Below are positions 9,245-17,061 of a stretch of DNA of 64,000 nt, piece after piece. The notes below the pieces were generated by a model. That model did not search any database. It saw only the letters and a list, made by a program, of their open reading frames with translations, and was not told the DNA's origin. Within the stretch, counting starts at the first letter, position 1, and every line of letters begins with the position of its first letter. Source of the stretch: Paractinoplanes pyxinae (GTDB taxonomy: Bacteria; Actinomycetota; Actinomycetes; Mycobacteriales; Micromonosporaceae); the NCBI RefSeq assembly GCF_026626335.1, contig NZ_JAPNTZ010000013.1:124001-188000 (forward strand), read 5' to 3'. The translations under genes and the position numbers were made by a program.

Positions 9245-9969
9245 TGACCACCACCCAAACCGCGCTGATGCCGGTCGACCCGGCCATCTCCCCCGCCCAG
9301 GCGTCGCGCATCCTCGGCATCCGAGCCAACCTGCTGCCCGACGAGATCCGGGCCGGCCGCAGCGCCCGCCGCACCCGCTTCGTGCTGATCGGCGCCGTGC
9401 TGGCCGTGCTGCTCGGGCTCGGCGGCTGGTACATGGTCGCGGTGCACCAGCTGAACACCGCCACCGACAACCTGACGATGGCCACCGACCAGGTCGCCCG
9501 GGCGCAGGCCGAGAAGAAGAAGAACTCCGCGGTCACCGACACCATGAACGACCTGAAGAGCATGCAGGACGAGCTCAAGACGCTGCTCGGCACCGACCTG
9601 CCGTGGGCCACGACCATGGACTCGCTGCGGGCCGACGCCAAGGAGGCCGGGGTCACCATCGGCACGCTGTCCGGAACCGTGACCGAGGGCGCCGCGCCGG
9701 CCGCTACCACCGGCGGCACCGCGGCCGCGGCCGCCACGAATCCGGTCGTCGCGACGATCTCGATCAACGGCACCGCGCCCGACAAGAAGCACGCCGCCGC
9801 GTTCCTCGACCTGCTCGCCAGCCACAAGGGCGTCACCGACCCGTACCTGACGACGGCGTCCGAGGCGGAGGACTCGACCCAGGTCACCTACGCCCTGCGG
9901 GCCAAGCTCACGTCGGCTGCCCTGTGCGGCCGGTTCACCACAGCTTGCGCCTCGACCGGAGGCAATTGA
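9244..9969 (+). CDS. pilN: Type IV pilus assembly protein PilN
   Basis: This 241-residue bitopic protein is identified as PilN by position and architecture. It has a cytoplasmic N terminus containing an ILGIRANLLPDEIRAGR segment, which resembles the INLLP-type motif PilN uses to bind PilM. One transmembrane helix lies near residues 41-63. A charged coiled-coil stretch (QAEKKKNSAVTDTMNDLKSM) and an extracytoplasmic alpha/beta domain follow, split by an Ala/Thr/Gly-rich linker near residue 160. Stop and start codons overlap by one base with both neighbours. Confidence 0.9.
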   Translation: MTTTQTALMPVDPAISPAQASRILGIRANLLPDEIRAGRSARRTRFVLIGAVLAVLLGLGGWYMVAVHQLNTATDNLTMATDQVARAQAEKKKNSAVTDTMNDLKSMQDELKTLLGTDLPWATTMDSLRADAKEAGVTIGTLSGTVTEGAAPAATTGGTAAAAATNPVVATISINGTAPDKKHAAAFLDLLASHKGVTDPYLTTASEAEDSTQVTYALRAKLTSAALCGRFTTACASTGGN

Positions 9970-10562
9970 TGGATGCCCGGCGTACGAACCGAATTTGGCT
10001 CATCGGCGGCATGGTGTCAGTGGTGATCCTCGTTGCCGCGGGCTGGCTGCTGCTCATCTCGCCCAAGTTCACTGAGGCGTCCGAGGTGCAGGCCGAGGCC
10101 GACGACACGAGCATCCAGCTGACCCAGCTGCGCAAGGAGGTGGCCGCGCTCAAGGAGCAGAACGCGAAGAAGGCCACCTACCAGGCCCAGCTCGACACCC
10201 TGGTGACGCACCTGCCCGAGACCTACGGCATCCCGGCCTTCCTGCGCGCCCTGCAGGACGCCGGCGCCGCCACCAACGTCAAGGTCAGCGACCTCAGCGT
10301 GGGCAGCTCCGTCGCCTCCGACGAGGTCCAGACGGCCGTCGAGCTGCCGCTCTCGCTCGCCGCCACAGGCACCGTGCCCAACCTGAGCAAGTTCATCACC
10401 CAGCTGCAGCAGGCGCAGAGCCGCGCCGTGCTCATCGACACGGTCACCATGTCGAGCGGCGACGAAGCCACCGCCAACCTCACGCTCAAGGCCTTCTGCA
10501 CCACGACCGACGTCTCCGACAGCGCCAAGCGCGACCGCACCGACCTCTGCGCCGTGGGGTGA
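9969..10562 (+). CDS. pilO: Type IV pilus assembly protein PilO
   Basis: This 197-residue bitopic protein has one N-terminal membrane helix (about residues 9-29), a coiled coil (LRKEVAALKEQNAKK) and a C-terminal ferredoxin-like domain. This matches PilO, which pairs with PilN in the alignment subcomplex. It starts at an ATG overlapping the pilN stop by one base. Two cysteines near the C terminus (AFCTTT and LCAVG) echo two cysteines at the end of PilN, so an extracytoplasmic disulfide is possible but unproven. It is the last pil gene; no pilP or pilQ follows. Confidence 0.9.
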   Translation: MDARRTNRIWLIGGMVSVVILVAAGWLLLISPKFTEASEVQAEADDTSIQLTQLRKEVAALKEQNAKKATYQAQLDTLVTHLPETYGIPAFLRALQDAGAATNVKVSDLSVGSSVASDEVQTAVELPLSLAATGTVPNLSKFITQLQQAQSRAVLIDTVTMSSGDEATANLTLKAFCTTTDVSDSAKRDRTDLCAVG

Positions 10563-10613
10563 ACCGGGTGGGCGGACGCCACGGTCCATTGTCACCCTGA
10601 GTACTCTGCCCAT

Positions 10614-11267
10614 ATGTCTTACGCGGTCCCACCGACCCGTACCGCAGCGGTCGTCCGCCAGTTGCGCAACGAGATCGTCACCGGCGAGCTGTCACCCGGC
10701 ACGCTCATCAAGGATGCCGAGCTCGCGGCCCGCCTCGGTGTCAGCATCACGCCCGTACGCGAAGCGATCGCTCAGCTCAGCGTCGAGGGCCTGATCGACA
10801 TCGCGCCCAACCGCACCCGGCACGTCACCAAGGTCACCCAGAAGAACGCCCTCGAGCTGATCGACGTGATGAGCGTGCTGGCCTGCGCCGGCTTCGAGTG
10901 GGGGGTCGACAACCTCACCGACACGCACATCGAGCTGCTGCGCCAGCGCCAGGCCGAGTTCGTCGAGGCGCTGGCCGCCCGCAACGTGCTGGCGGCCGGG
11001 GCGGCCGGCGCCGACTTCAGCTCGATCATCATCCTGGCCAGCGGCAACCGTGAGCTGCAGTCCATGGTGGACCTGGTGGTGGCGCGGACCATGCGCATAC
11101 TGGCCATGACCGCCGAGAGCGACCTGTGGAACACGTGGATCGAGGGCCACGACGCGATCCTGCGGCTGCTCGAGAGCGGTGACCGCAAGGGCGCGCTCGA
11201 CCGGTACCGCCAGATCTACGTCGACTACCGCTCCCAGGTCGAGGGCGAGCTCTTCGTCGATCAGTAG
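10614..11267 (+). CDS. GntR-family transcriptional regulator (FCD type)
   Basis: A winged helix of about 75 residues (ELAARLGVSITPVREAIAQL is the recognition region) precedes an all-helical ligand-binding domain of the FCD type, for 217 residues in total. Effector and targets cannot be read from the sequence. TACTCT lies 6 bases before the ATG and there is no Shine-Dalgarno sequence, suggesting leaderless expression separate from the pil operon, whose last gene ends 51 bp upstream. Confidence 0.88.
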   Translation: MSYAVPPTRTAAVVRQLRNEIVTGELSPGTLIKDAELAARLGVSITPVREAIAQLSVEGLIDIAPNRTRHVTKVTQKNALELIDVMSVLACAGFEWGVDNLTDTHIELLRQRQAEFVEALAARNVLAAGAAGADFSSIIILASGNRELQSMVDLVVARTMRILAMTAESDLWNTWIEGHDAILRLLESGDRKGALDRYRQIYVDYRSQVEGELFVDQ

Positions 11268-11486
11268 TCGCCGTTCAGCGGCGAGGTCGCCGTCGTCGGC
11301 GCCGGCTCCTTTCCCGTACGCGGAGTAGCCGGCGCCGCCGTCGTCGGTGATCTCGAACCGCTGCACCAGCGCCTCGACCGGCTTGCCGCCGCACAACGCG
11401 ACCTGAGCATCGATCTGCTCGGGCCGCCATCGCGTCTTGTGCCGGTGCCCGTCGGGCCAGCGTGCGCCCCAGCCCCGACAACCCGA
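11261..11486 (-). pseudogene. Frameshifted remnant of an unidentified gene
   Basis: On the minus strand, from about 11486 to 11310, one frame has strong coding character (almost all third positions G or C) and reads WGARWPDGHRHK, then CGGKPVEALVQRFEITDDGG, then GYSAYG. Near 11308-11315, at a GGGAAAGGAG run, the coding pattern moves to another frame. That frame reads EPAPTTATSPLNGDY and then stops at 11261, overlapping the gntR stop. Deleting one base would join the two. Upstream, an in-frame stop at 11487-11489 and the lack of a start codon suggest the 5' part is also lost. I do not recognise the protein family. Confidence 0.55.
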
Positions 11487-11630
11487 TCAGGTCGGCATGT
11501 CCGGGTGCCCCACCGGCGTACGACAGGAAATTTCGCGACCGGCGAATCGCAACCGGTCCGCAACCGTGATCTTTCTCGCGGGCGACCCGGCGCGGCCGAT
11601 GGGCGAGGTGTCCGACGGAAGGGACACCGA

Positions 11631-12005
11631 ATGACCAGCGACCTGATCCTCGTGGCCGAGGACGACAGCGACATCCGCGAACTGCTCACCGTGACCCTGG
11701 AGTCGGCCGGCTACCGCGCCGTCGGCGCCAAGGACGGGCACACCGCCGCCCGCATCCTCGAGGTGGCCAGGCCGGCCGGCCTCATCACCGACATCCAGAT
11801 GCCCGCGGTCAACGGCCTCGACCTGTGCCGGATGGCCCGCCTCAACCCGGCCAACCGCGACATGGCGATCGTGGTGATGTCGGCCAACACGCACGCCTAC
11901 GACGCCGACGCCGGCCTCGACGCGGGGGCCGACCGCTACCTGGCGAAGCCCCTTTCTCCCCGCCGCCTGATCGCCGAGATGCGCGATCTGCTGGCCGCCC
12001 GCTGA
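11631..12005 (+). CDS. Stand-alone response regulator receiver protein
   Basis: This is a 124-residue CheY-like REC domain with no output domain. It has the acidic pocket EDD near residue 10, the phosphoacceptor Asp in LITDIQMP (about 54), Ser in VVMSAN (about 83) and Lys in LAKPLSP (about 105). All catalytic positions are present, so it should be phosphorylatable. AAGGGA precedes the ATG. No kinase gene is adjacent. Proximity to the pilus operon suggests a possible role in controlling motility, but this is only positional. Confidence 0.9.
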   Translation: MTSDLILVAEDDSDIRELLTVTLESAGYRAVGAKDGHTAARILEVARPAGLITDIQMPAVNGLDLCRMARLNPANRDMAIVVMSANTHAYDADAGLDAGADRYLAKPLSPRRLIAEMRDLLAAR

Positions 12006-12090
12006 ACCACTTCGCAGCCGCTAGCACTTCGTCACCCGCTGAACCACCGGCCGTCCCGCAGCCGTTTCCCGAATCAGGAGGTAGACAGAA

Positions 12091-12546
12091 ATGACCACGC
12101 TCTACGCACCGCCCCTGGAAGCCGACGCTTTCACCCGAGCGATGTCCTCGGCCCCGATCACGGCGCCGCTGTCCCCCAGCATCCTCATCGCGGACGACGA
12201 CGACGAGGTGCGCGACGTGATCGAGTACCGCCTGCAGGTGGCCGGCTACCGCACCCTGACCGCGGACAACGGCCAGTCGGCGCTGAGCCTGGCCATCGAG
12301 CGCCGCCCCCGCGTGATCATCCTCGACGTCACGATGCCCCAGATCGACGGCCTGACGGTCTGCGACCGCCTGCACGCCACCGCCTGCACGGCCGAGATCC
12401 CGGTCCTGATGATCAGCAGCAACCACGCCGACCAGGACCGCGAACGAGGCCTGGCCGCCGGCGCCGACGACTACCTGCCCAAGCCCTTCACCTCGCACGA
12501 GATGATGCGCCGGGTCAACTGGCTGCTGCTCTCCGCGGGCCGGTAG
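12091..12546 (+). CDS. Response regulator receiver protein with N-terminal extension
   Basis: This is a second single-domain response regulator of 151 residues. About 28 residues of unrecognised extension precede the REC domain. The domain keeps the DDDD acidic cluster, the phosphoacceptor in IILDVTMPQ, Ser in LMISSN and Lys in YLPKPF. AGGAGG lies upstream of the ATG. It follows the first REC gene by 85 bp and probably forms an operon with it. The two are clearly different in sequence, so this is not a recent tandem duplication. Confidence 0.9.
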   Translation: MTTLYAPPLEADAFTRAMSSAPITAPLSPSILIADDDDEVRDVIEYRLQVAGYRTLTADNGQSALSLAIERRPRVIILDVTMPQIDGLTVCDRLHATACTAEIPVLMISSNHADQDRERGLAAGADDYLPKPFTSHEMMRRVNWLLLSAGR

Positions 12547-12561
12547 CACCGCGGCGGCCGG

Positions 12562-13137
12562 CTAGACCGAGATCAGCGGGTGGCCCAGCTCGCGCAGGTG
12601 GCGCAGCGTCTCGAGGATCGAGTAGCAGTCGGCGAGGGCGTCGTGTTCGCGATCGATGCGGGCGGCCAGGCCCAGCTCGTACGCGAGGCGCCCCGACGAC
12701 AGTCCGGCGGTCGCCGGCAGGACGGCGTTGAAGTAGTTGCGGATGTTGACGAAGGGCGGCATTCCCCGCTTGAGGGTGCGACCCTCCGGCACCTGCAGGA
12801 TAAGGTTCTCGCCGAGGATCACCATGTCGTTGCCGTACGAGAGAACGTAGTGGCCGTCGCAGAAGTCGAGGAAGGCGTCGAGCGCGTCGGCGAACGGCCG
12901 CCCGTGCTCGTCGACGGCGGCCTGGCTGATGCCGGTGAGCTGCTGGAAGTAGTCCGACAGGGCCGGGTTGCGCACCGGCCGCACGAGCTCGTTGAACTCG
13001 CCCGTGACCTGGAGACTCACCGAGTCGGCCCGCAGCGCGCCGATCTGCACGACCTCACGGAACTCGCCGGGCCGCGACCAGCCGCGCTCCTGCGAGCCCT
13101 CCCACGCCGTGAATTCCAGGTCCAGGATGACGATCAC
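12562..13137 (-). CDS. 3'-5' exonuclease, DEDDh family
   Basis: This is a 191-residue RNase T/DnaQ-fold exonuclease. The sequence starts with the Exo I motif ILDLEFT (Asp and Glu ligands) and has an Exo II-type Asp in the FADALDAFLDF region. It ends with the Exo III motif HDALADC, giving the DEDDh catalytic set. Together these predict a metal-dependent nuclease for single-stranded ends of DNA or RNA; the target is unknown. It resembles KapD/EriI-type stand-alone exonucleases. It reads away from the aldolase gene start and ends 15 bp from the second response regulator. Confidence 0.85.
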   Translation of the reverse strand: MIVILDLEFTAWEGSQERGWSRPGEFREVVQIGALRADSVSLQVTGEFNELVRPVRNPALSDYFQQLTGISQAAVDEHGRPFADALDAFLDFCDGHYVLSYGNDMVILGENLILQVPEGRTLKRGMPPFVNIRNYFNAVLPATAGLSSGRLAYELGLAARIDREHDALADCYSILETLRHLRELGHPLISV

Positions 13138-13157
13138 GACCTGAACTTACTTGATCT

Positions 13158-14042
13158 TCACGGTCCGACCGAGGCCCGATAGATGGCGTCGACGGCAACT
13201 TCCAGCGTCCGGTTGAATTCGGCGTCGGTCTGCTGATGGCGTAGGTCCTGCACGAGGGCCCGGGAGAAGCTGGCGATCAGCCCGCGGTTGCGCGCCAGCC
13301 GCTCGTCGGCCTCGGCCTGGCTGTAGCCGCCGGACAGGGCCACCACCCGCAGCACCTTCGGGTGAGCGATCAGGTCGGCGTAGAAGTTGTCGGCGCTGGG
13401 GATCGACAGCTTGAGCATGATCGGCTCGTCCACGTCGGCCAGCCGCTCGAGAATGCCGGCCTTGAGCATGTCCTCGGCCTGCCGCTTCTCGTCGCTGTGG
13501 ATGTCGACCTCGGGTTCGAGAATCGGCACCAGCCCCGCAGCCAGGATCTGCCGCGCGTACCCGAATTGCTGATCGAGATTGGCGCCGATGCCGCCGGCGT
13601 CGGCCCGGCTGATGAACGACCGCATCTTGGTGCCGAAGACCCGCCGCTCGACCGCGCGGGCCAGCAGCCCGTCGATTTTCGTGAACGGCTTCATCAGCCG
13701 CACACCGTCCCGCTCGTTGGCCAGCCCCTCGTCGACCTTGACGAATGGCACGATTCCCTTGCGCTGCCACAGGTAATCGGGCGCCGCAACACCTTCAACG
13801 TCGCGGTCCATCGTCTGCTCGAACAGAATCGCGCCGAGCACCCGTTCGCCGGTGAACGCCGGCGACGACATGATCCGCGCCCGGAACTCGTGCATGAGGT
13901 CGAACATCTCGTCGTCGTTCGAGTACGCCGACTCCGGCACCCCGTACAGCGCCAGCGCCCTCGGCGTGCTTCCACCACTTTGGTCCAGCGCCGCGAAGAA
14001 TCCGGCGCCCTCGGCCACCCTTGTCCGCTGTTCCTCCCGCAT
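13158..14042 (-). CDS. Fructose-bisphosphate aldolase, class I
   Basis: This is a 294-residue class I, Schiff-base aldolase of the short bacterial type that cleaves fructose 1,6-bisphosphate in glycolysis. Characteristic segments include LDQSGGSTPRAL near the N terminus, the ILFEQTM strand, and GLVPILEPEVDI, whose Glu-x-Glu and neighbouring residues line the active site. IMLKLSIPS provides the Schiff-base lysine region, and VVALSGGYSQ provides the phosphate-binding Ser-Gly-Gly. It has its own start and is followed 20 bp later by the exonuclease on the same strand, so cotranscription is likely. Confidence 0.93.
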   Translation of the reverse strand: MREEQRTRVAEGAGFFAALDQSGGSTPRALALYGVPESAYSNDDEMFDLMHEFRARIMSSPAFTGERVLGAILFEQTMDRDVEGVAAPDYLWQRKGIVPFVKVDEGLANERDGVRLMKPFTKIDGLLARAVERRVFGTKMRSFISRADAGGIGANLDQQFGYARQILAAGLVPILEPEVDIHSDEKRQAEDMLKAGILERLADVDEPIMLKLSIPSADNFYADLIAHPKVLRVVALSGGYSQAEADERLARNRGLIASFSRALVQDLRHQQTDAEFNRTLEVAVDAIYRASVGP

Positions 14043-14196
14043 GTGTCCTGACTACCCCCGTCCGGGCCGCCCCGCACAGTGACGGGCGCGATACCGGGTG
14101 GCCGGTATCCCGGTTTTGCGGCTGGCAGGAATGCCGCACCCGCCCGGAAGGACGACCGTGAGCGGTGAGGAAACAATCCGGAGAGGAGCAGGACCG

Positions 14197-14658
14197 ATGA
14201 CCGATCATGTGATGCGGACGGGTTCGCACGTGGCGTTGCGCGACGTCTCCCTGACCCAGCGGGTGCTGGCCGTGGTGACGGCGGCGCTGCTGGGCGTCGA
14301 CGCTTACGTCCATCTGCACGATGCCGCGCAATACGACCAGTTCCGCTCGTCCGTGATGAGCGAGGGCACCCTTTTCCGTATCCAGGGCATTGTCGCGATC
14401 GTGGTCGCGCTCGCGCTGATCATCTGGCCCCGCGTGCTCACCTGGATCGTGGCTCTGCTGGTGGCGGGCAGCGCCGCCGTGGCGGTGACCCTTTACACGT
14501 ACGTCGATGTGGGTCAGATCGGCCCGGTGCCCAACCTTTACGAGAACACGTGGAGCGCTCCCGGCAAGGCCTTCTCAGCCGTCGCCGAAACATTGGCCGC
14601 CCTGGTCGCCATCGCCGGCCTGATCCTGGCTGTCCGGGCTCGCCGGCAAGCGCGCTAG
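14197..14658 (+). CDS. Four-helix membrane protein
   Basis: This is a 153-residue hypothetical integral membrane protein with four hydrophobic segments near residues 20-38, 55-76, 82-103 and 130-148. A short N-terminal cytoplasmic tail precedes them. GGAGAGGAG upstream supports the ATG at 14197; a GTG at 14158 is in frame but less likely. Nothing in the loops identifies a function. Its TAG stop shares a CTAG with the stop of the convergent transglycosylase gene. Confidence 0.75.
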   Translation: MTDHVMRTGSHVALRDVSLTQRVLAVVTAALLGVDAYVHLHDAAQYDQFRSSVMSEGTLFRIQGIVAIVVALALIIWPRVLTWIVALLVAGSAAVAVTLYTYVDVGQIGPVPNLYENTWSAPGKAFSAVAETLAALVAIAGLILAVRARRQAR

Positions 14659-15347
14659 TAGTGCCCGTTGTTCTGGAAGAAGCTCCAGGCGCCGCACGGC
14701 GTGTCGTAACGGCCCTTCACATAGCCCAGGCCCCATTTGATCTGGGTGGCCGGGTTGGTCTTCCAGTCGGCGCCGGCCGAGGCCATCTTCTTGCCCGGCA
14801 GGGCCTGCGGAATTCCGTACGCGCCGGAGCTTCGATTTTCCGCCTTGTAGTTCCAGCCGCTCTCGTGCTTCCACAACTTGTCGAGGCAGGGGAACTCGGC
14901 GATCGGGAAACCCTTGTCGAGCATCAGGGCGCAGCCGATCTCGCGGCTGCCCGAGTATTCGTTGCAGGACGCGGGCACCGGGCCGGTGTAGGGAACGGGG
15001 CCGGAGGCTTCCTGCTTCTTGCGCTCCTTTTCCGCCTTTTTCTGTTCGGCGACCTTCGTCTCGAGCTTGTGCGCGCGTCCGGCCGCGGCCTTGGCGGCTG
15101 TCGCGGCCTTCGCGGCGGCGGCCCCCTCGGCCTCGCGCTTCCAGGCCCGGGCGGCCGCGTGCTGGGCCTCGTGCTGCTTGAGCAACTGAATGTCCAAGTT
15201 GGCCTGAGTGGCGTTGGCCAGTGCGACACCCGCGGGCTCGACCGGCTCGTCCTGGCCGAGATAGATCCCGGCGACCAGTCCCGCGACCAGCACGCCGACG
15301 GACACGACGCGCACACCCACGCGGCTCCAGAGCCGATTCACGAGCAT
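14655..15347 (-). CDS. Secreted/anchored lytic transglycosylase-like protein
   Basis: This 230-residue protein has an N-terminal signal-anchor (residues 10-30) and an Ala/Lys/Glu-rich coiled-coil linker (about 50-110). The C-terminal domain contains KHESGWNYKAENRSSGAYG-type sequence, that is, the catalytic Glu and SSGAYGIPQA typical of actinobacterial transglycosylase-like proteins. It should act on peptidoglycan outside the membrane. Three of four domain cysteines lie in NEYSG-, CALML- and FPCLD-type positions and may form disulfides. The stop overlaps that of the convergent membrane protein within CTAG. Confidence 0.87.
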   Translation of the reverse strand: MLVNRLWSRVGVRVVSVGVLVAGLVAGIYLGQDEPVEPAGVALANATQANLDIQLLKQHEAQHAAARAWKREAEGAAAAKAATAAKAAAGRAHKLETKVAEQKKAEKERKKQEASGPVPYTGPVPASCNEYSGSREIGCALMLDKGFPIAEFPCLDKLWKHESGWNYKAENRSSGAYGIPQALPGKKMASAGADWKTNPATQIKWGLGYVKGRYDTPCGAWSFFQNNGHY

Positions 15348-15452
15348 CCCTTTCGTCAGCTGCTCGGAACACCCTGGCCTACCCGGACCGCGAAGGCAAC
15401 AGCGAGCGTCAAGAGGTCAGGAAATGGCCGCTATGACGACGACAATGGTCGT

Positions 15453-15929
15453 ATGACAAATCCGAACGGTAAGCACTCGGTCACTCCCTATGTGGCGGCC
15501 AAGGGCGCCGAACGCTTCCTCGCTTTTGTCGAGGCGACGTTCGCCACGGAGCCCGCTCAGAAGGTTTTCAATCCGGACGGCACGATCGGTCACTCCGAGG
15601 TGCGGATCGGCGACTCGGTCGTGATGGCGTTCGACGCCGATCCGCAGTGGCCCGACATGCCGGCATTACTGAGCGTCTATGTCGATGACGTCGACGCCGT
15701 GTTCGCCCGTGCGGTCGAGGCCGGCGCCACGGTGGTCACCGAATTGTTCGCCTCACGGATCGTGGGCGATCGCGGCGGACGCCTGCGCGATCCGGTCGGC
15801 AACGTCTGGTGGGTTCAGACGCACGTCAGCGCACCGGACGTAAGCGCCTTCGAAGACCCGGAAGAGCTGGCGATCATGCGTACGGCTCAACGCTCCTTCG
15901 CCGACGAGATGGGCCGCCGCACGGTGTAA
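15453..15929 (+). CDS. VOC superfamily (glyoxalase/bleomycin-resistance fold) protein
   Basis: This 158-residue protein of the vicinal oxygen chelate fold resembles the PhnB-like group. It has an N-terminal VTPYVAAKGAERFLAFVEATF stretch (quoted in part), a central IGHSEVRIGDSVVMAFDA strand pair, and the closing DRGGRLRDPVGNVWWVQTH motif. A metal-dependent enzyme or binding protein is possible, but substrate is unknown. The ATG at 15453 starts the conserved region directly. Its 3' end overlaps the convergent membrane protein by 43 bp. Confidence 0.85.
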   Translation: MTNPNGKHSVTPYVAAKGAERFLAFVEATFATEPAQKVFNPDGTIGHSEVRIGDSVVMAFDADPQWPDMPALLSVYVDDVDAVFARAVEAGATVVTELFASRIVGDRGGRLRDPVGNVWWVQTHVSAPDVSAFEDPEELAIMRTAQRSFADEMGRRTV

Positions 15930-16411
15930 CTGAACGACACGATGCCGTCGATCACCAGGATGATCGTCCACAGGCGGAACAGCGCCCACTGCGACGCGTC
16001 GCCGCCGAGCTTCGAGAAAAGCAGGAAGATCAAACCCGCGATCACGTACGCGATGACGTGCCGCACCCACATGCGGCGCTCGTGAGCAGCGCGTTCCCGT
16101 CCGGTGAGCCGCACGGGCGGCGGCCCGCCGGCGAACCGGTGGGCGAACCGCCGGTCGGCCCAGCTCAGCATCTGATGCCCGAAGGCCACCGACACGCCCA
16201 GATAGACGGCCGCGAGCCCGTGCCCGACCGATGACTCGCCGCCCGAGCGCAGATCGATGATCGAGAAGACGAGCAGCGCCACGTCGACCAGCGGCACCGA
16301 CAACAGCAGCGCCGTGCTGAGCCTGCGGGCTTTGAGCAGGTAGCGCGCCGCGAGCCCGGCGATCAGCAACACCCAGAACCCGATCTCGCAGGCGACGATT
16401 GCAACGATCAT
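15887..16411 (-). CDS. Hypothetical membrane protein under TetR control
   Basis: This 174-residue membrane protein has about five hydrophobic segments (residues 3-22, 32-52, 65-83, 117-137 and 143-162) and a basic loop in the middle. GGGGAG lies 6 bases before the ATG at 16411, which I prefer to the upstream GTG at 16432. Function is unknown. It is divergent from a TetR gene 65 bp away with a palindrome between them, so TetR repression is the likely control. Confidence 0.78.
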   Translation of the reverse strand: MIVAIVACEIGFWVLLIAGLAARYLLKARRLSTALLLSVPLVDVALLVFSIIDLRSGGESSVGHGLAAVYLGVSVAFGHQMLSWADRRFAHRFAGGPPPVRLTGRERAAHERRMWVRHVIAYVIAGLIFLLFSKLGGDASQWALFRLWTIILVIDGIVSFSYTVRRPISSAKER

Positions 16412-16448
16412 GAGAACTCCCCGTTTTCGCACGGTCGTGTCAGAACCT

Positions 16449-16470
16449 TTGTAACACAGTCGTGCGACAA
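16449..16470. promoter_or_regulatory. Candidate TetR operator
   Basis: This is an interrupted 22-bp palindrome, TTGT-N2-CAC-N4-GTG-N2-ACAA, between the divergent membrane-protein and TetR genes, ending 6 bp before the TetR GTG start. Position and symmetry fit an autoregulatory TetR-family operator controlling both directions. Confidence 0.6.
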
Positions 16471-16476
16471 TGAGGT

Positions 16477-17061
16477 GTGCCCAAAATCGTTGACCATGAC
16501 GAGCGTCGCCGAGAGCTGGCCGCCGCCGTCGGCCGCGTCATCGCCCGGGCCGGGGTGGCCGAGGTGTCGATCCGCTCGGTGGCGGCCGAGTCGGGCTGGT
16601 CGTCGGGCGCGCTCCGGCACTACTTCGCCACCCGCGGCGAACTGCTGGCCTTCGCCTGCGAGCAGGTCATCGACCAGGTTACCGAGCGCATCACGACCAT
16701 GCGCGTGCCCGAAGGCGTACGGGAGGGAATTCGGGCCGTCCTGCTCGAGACCATGCCGGTCGACGAGCGCCGCCGGGCCGAAGCCGAGATCGCGTTCTCG
16801 TTCCTCGCCCTCGGCCTGGGCGACCCCGCGCTGGCCCAGGTGCAACGGCATCACTTCGCCCGCATGTACGAGTTGTGCCTGAGCCTGGCCGCCTACGTGA
16901 CCCCCGGGGACGGCGATGCCGAAACCATCGCCCGCCGCCTGCACGCGGTGGTCGACGGCCTGACCGTGCACGTGCTGGCCGGCCACCTCACCCCGGACGA
17001 GATGACCGCCCGCCTCGACGACTATCTGGGCGAGCTCACCGCTTCACCCACGTCGCGATGA
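16477..17061 (+). CDS. TetR-family transcriptional regulator
   Basis: This is a 194-residue TetR repressor. The N-terminal HTH (residues 8-52) includes VAEVSIRSVAAESGWSSG and ALRHYFATRGELL, the typical Y-F motif after the recognition helix. The C-terminal helical domain binds an unidentified ligand. It starts with a GTG directly downstream of the palindrome at 16449-16470. Its likely target is the divergent membrane protein. The 3' end overlaps the convergent methyltransferase by 26 bp. Confidence 0.9.
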   Translation: MPKIVDHDERRRELAAAVGRVIARAGVAEVSIRSVAAESGWSSGALRHYFATRGELLAFACEQVIDQVTERITTMRVPEGVREGIRAVLLETMPVDERRRAEAEIAFSFLALGLGDPALAQVQRHHFARMYELCLSLAAYVTPGDGDAETIARRLHAVVDGLTVHVLAGHLTPDEMTARLDDYLGELTASPTSR

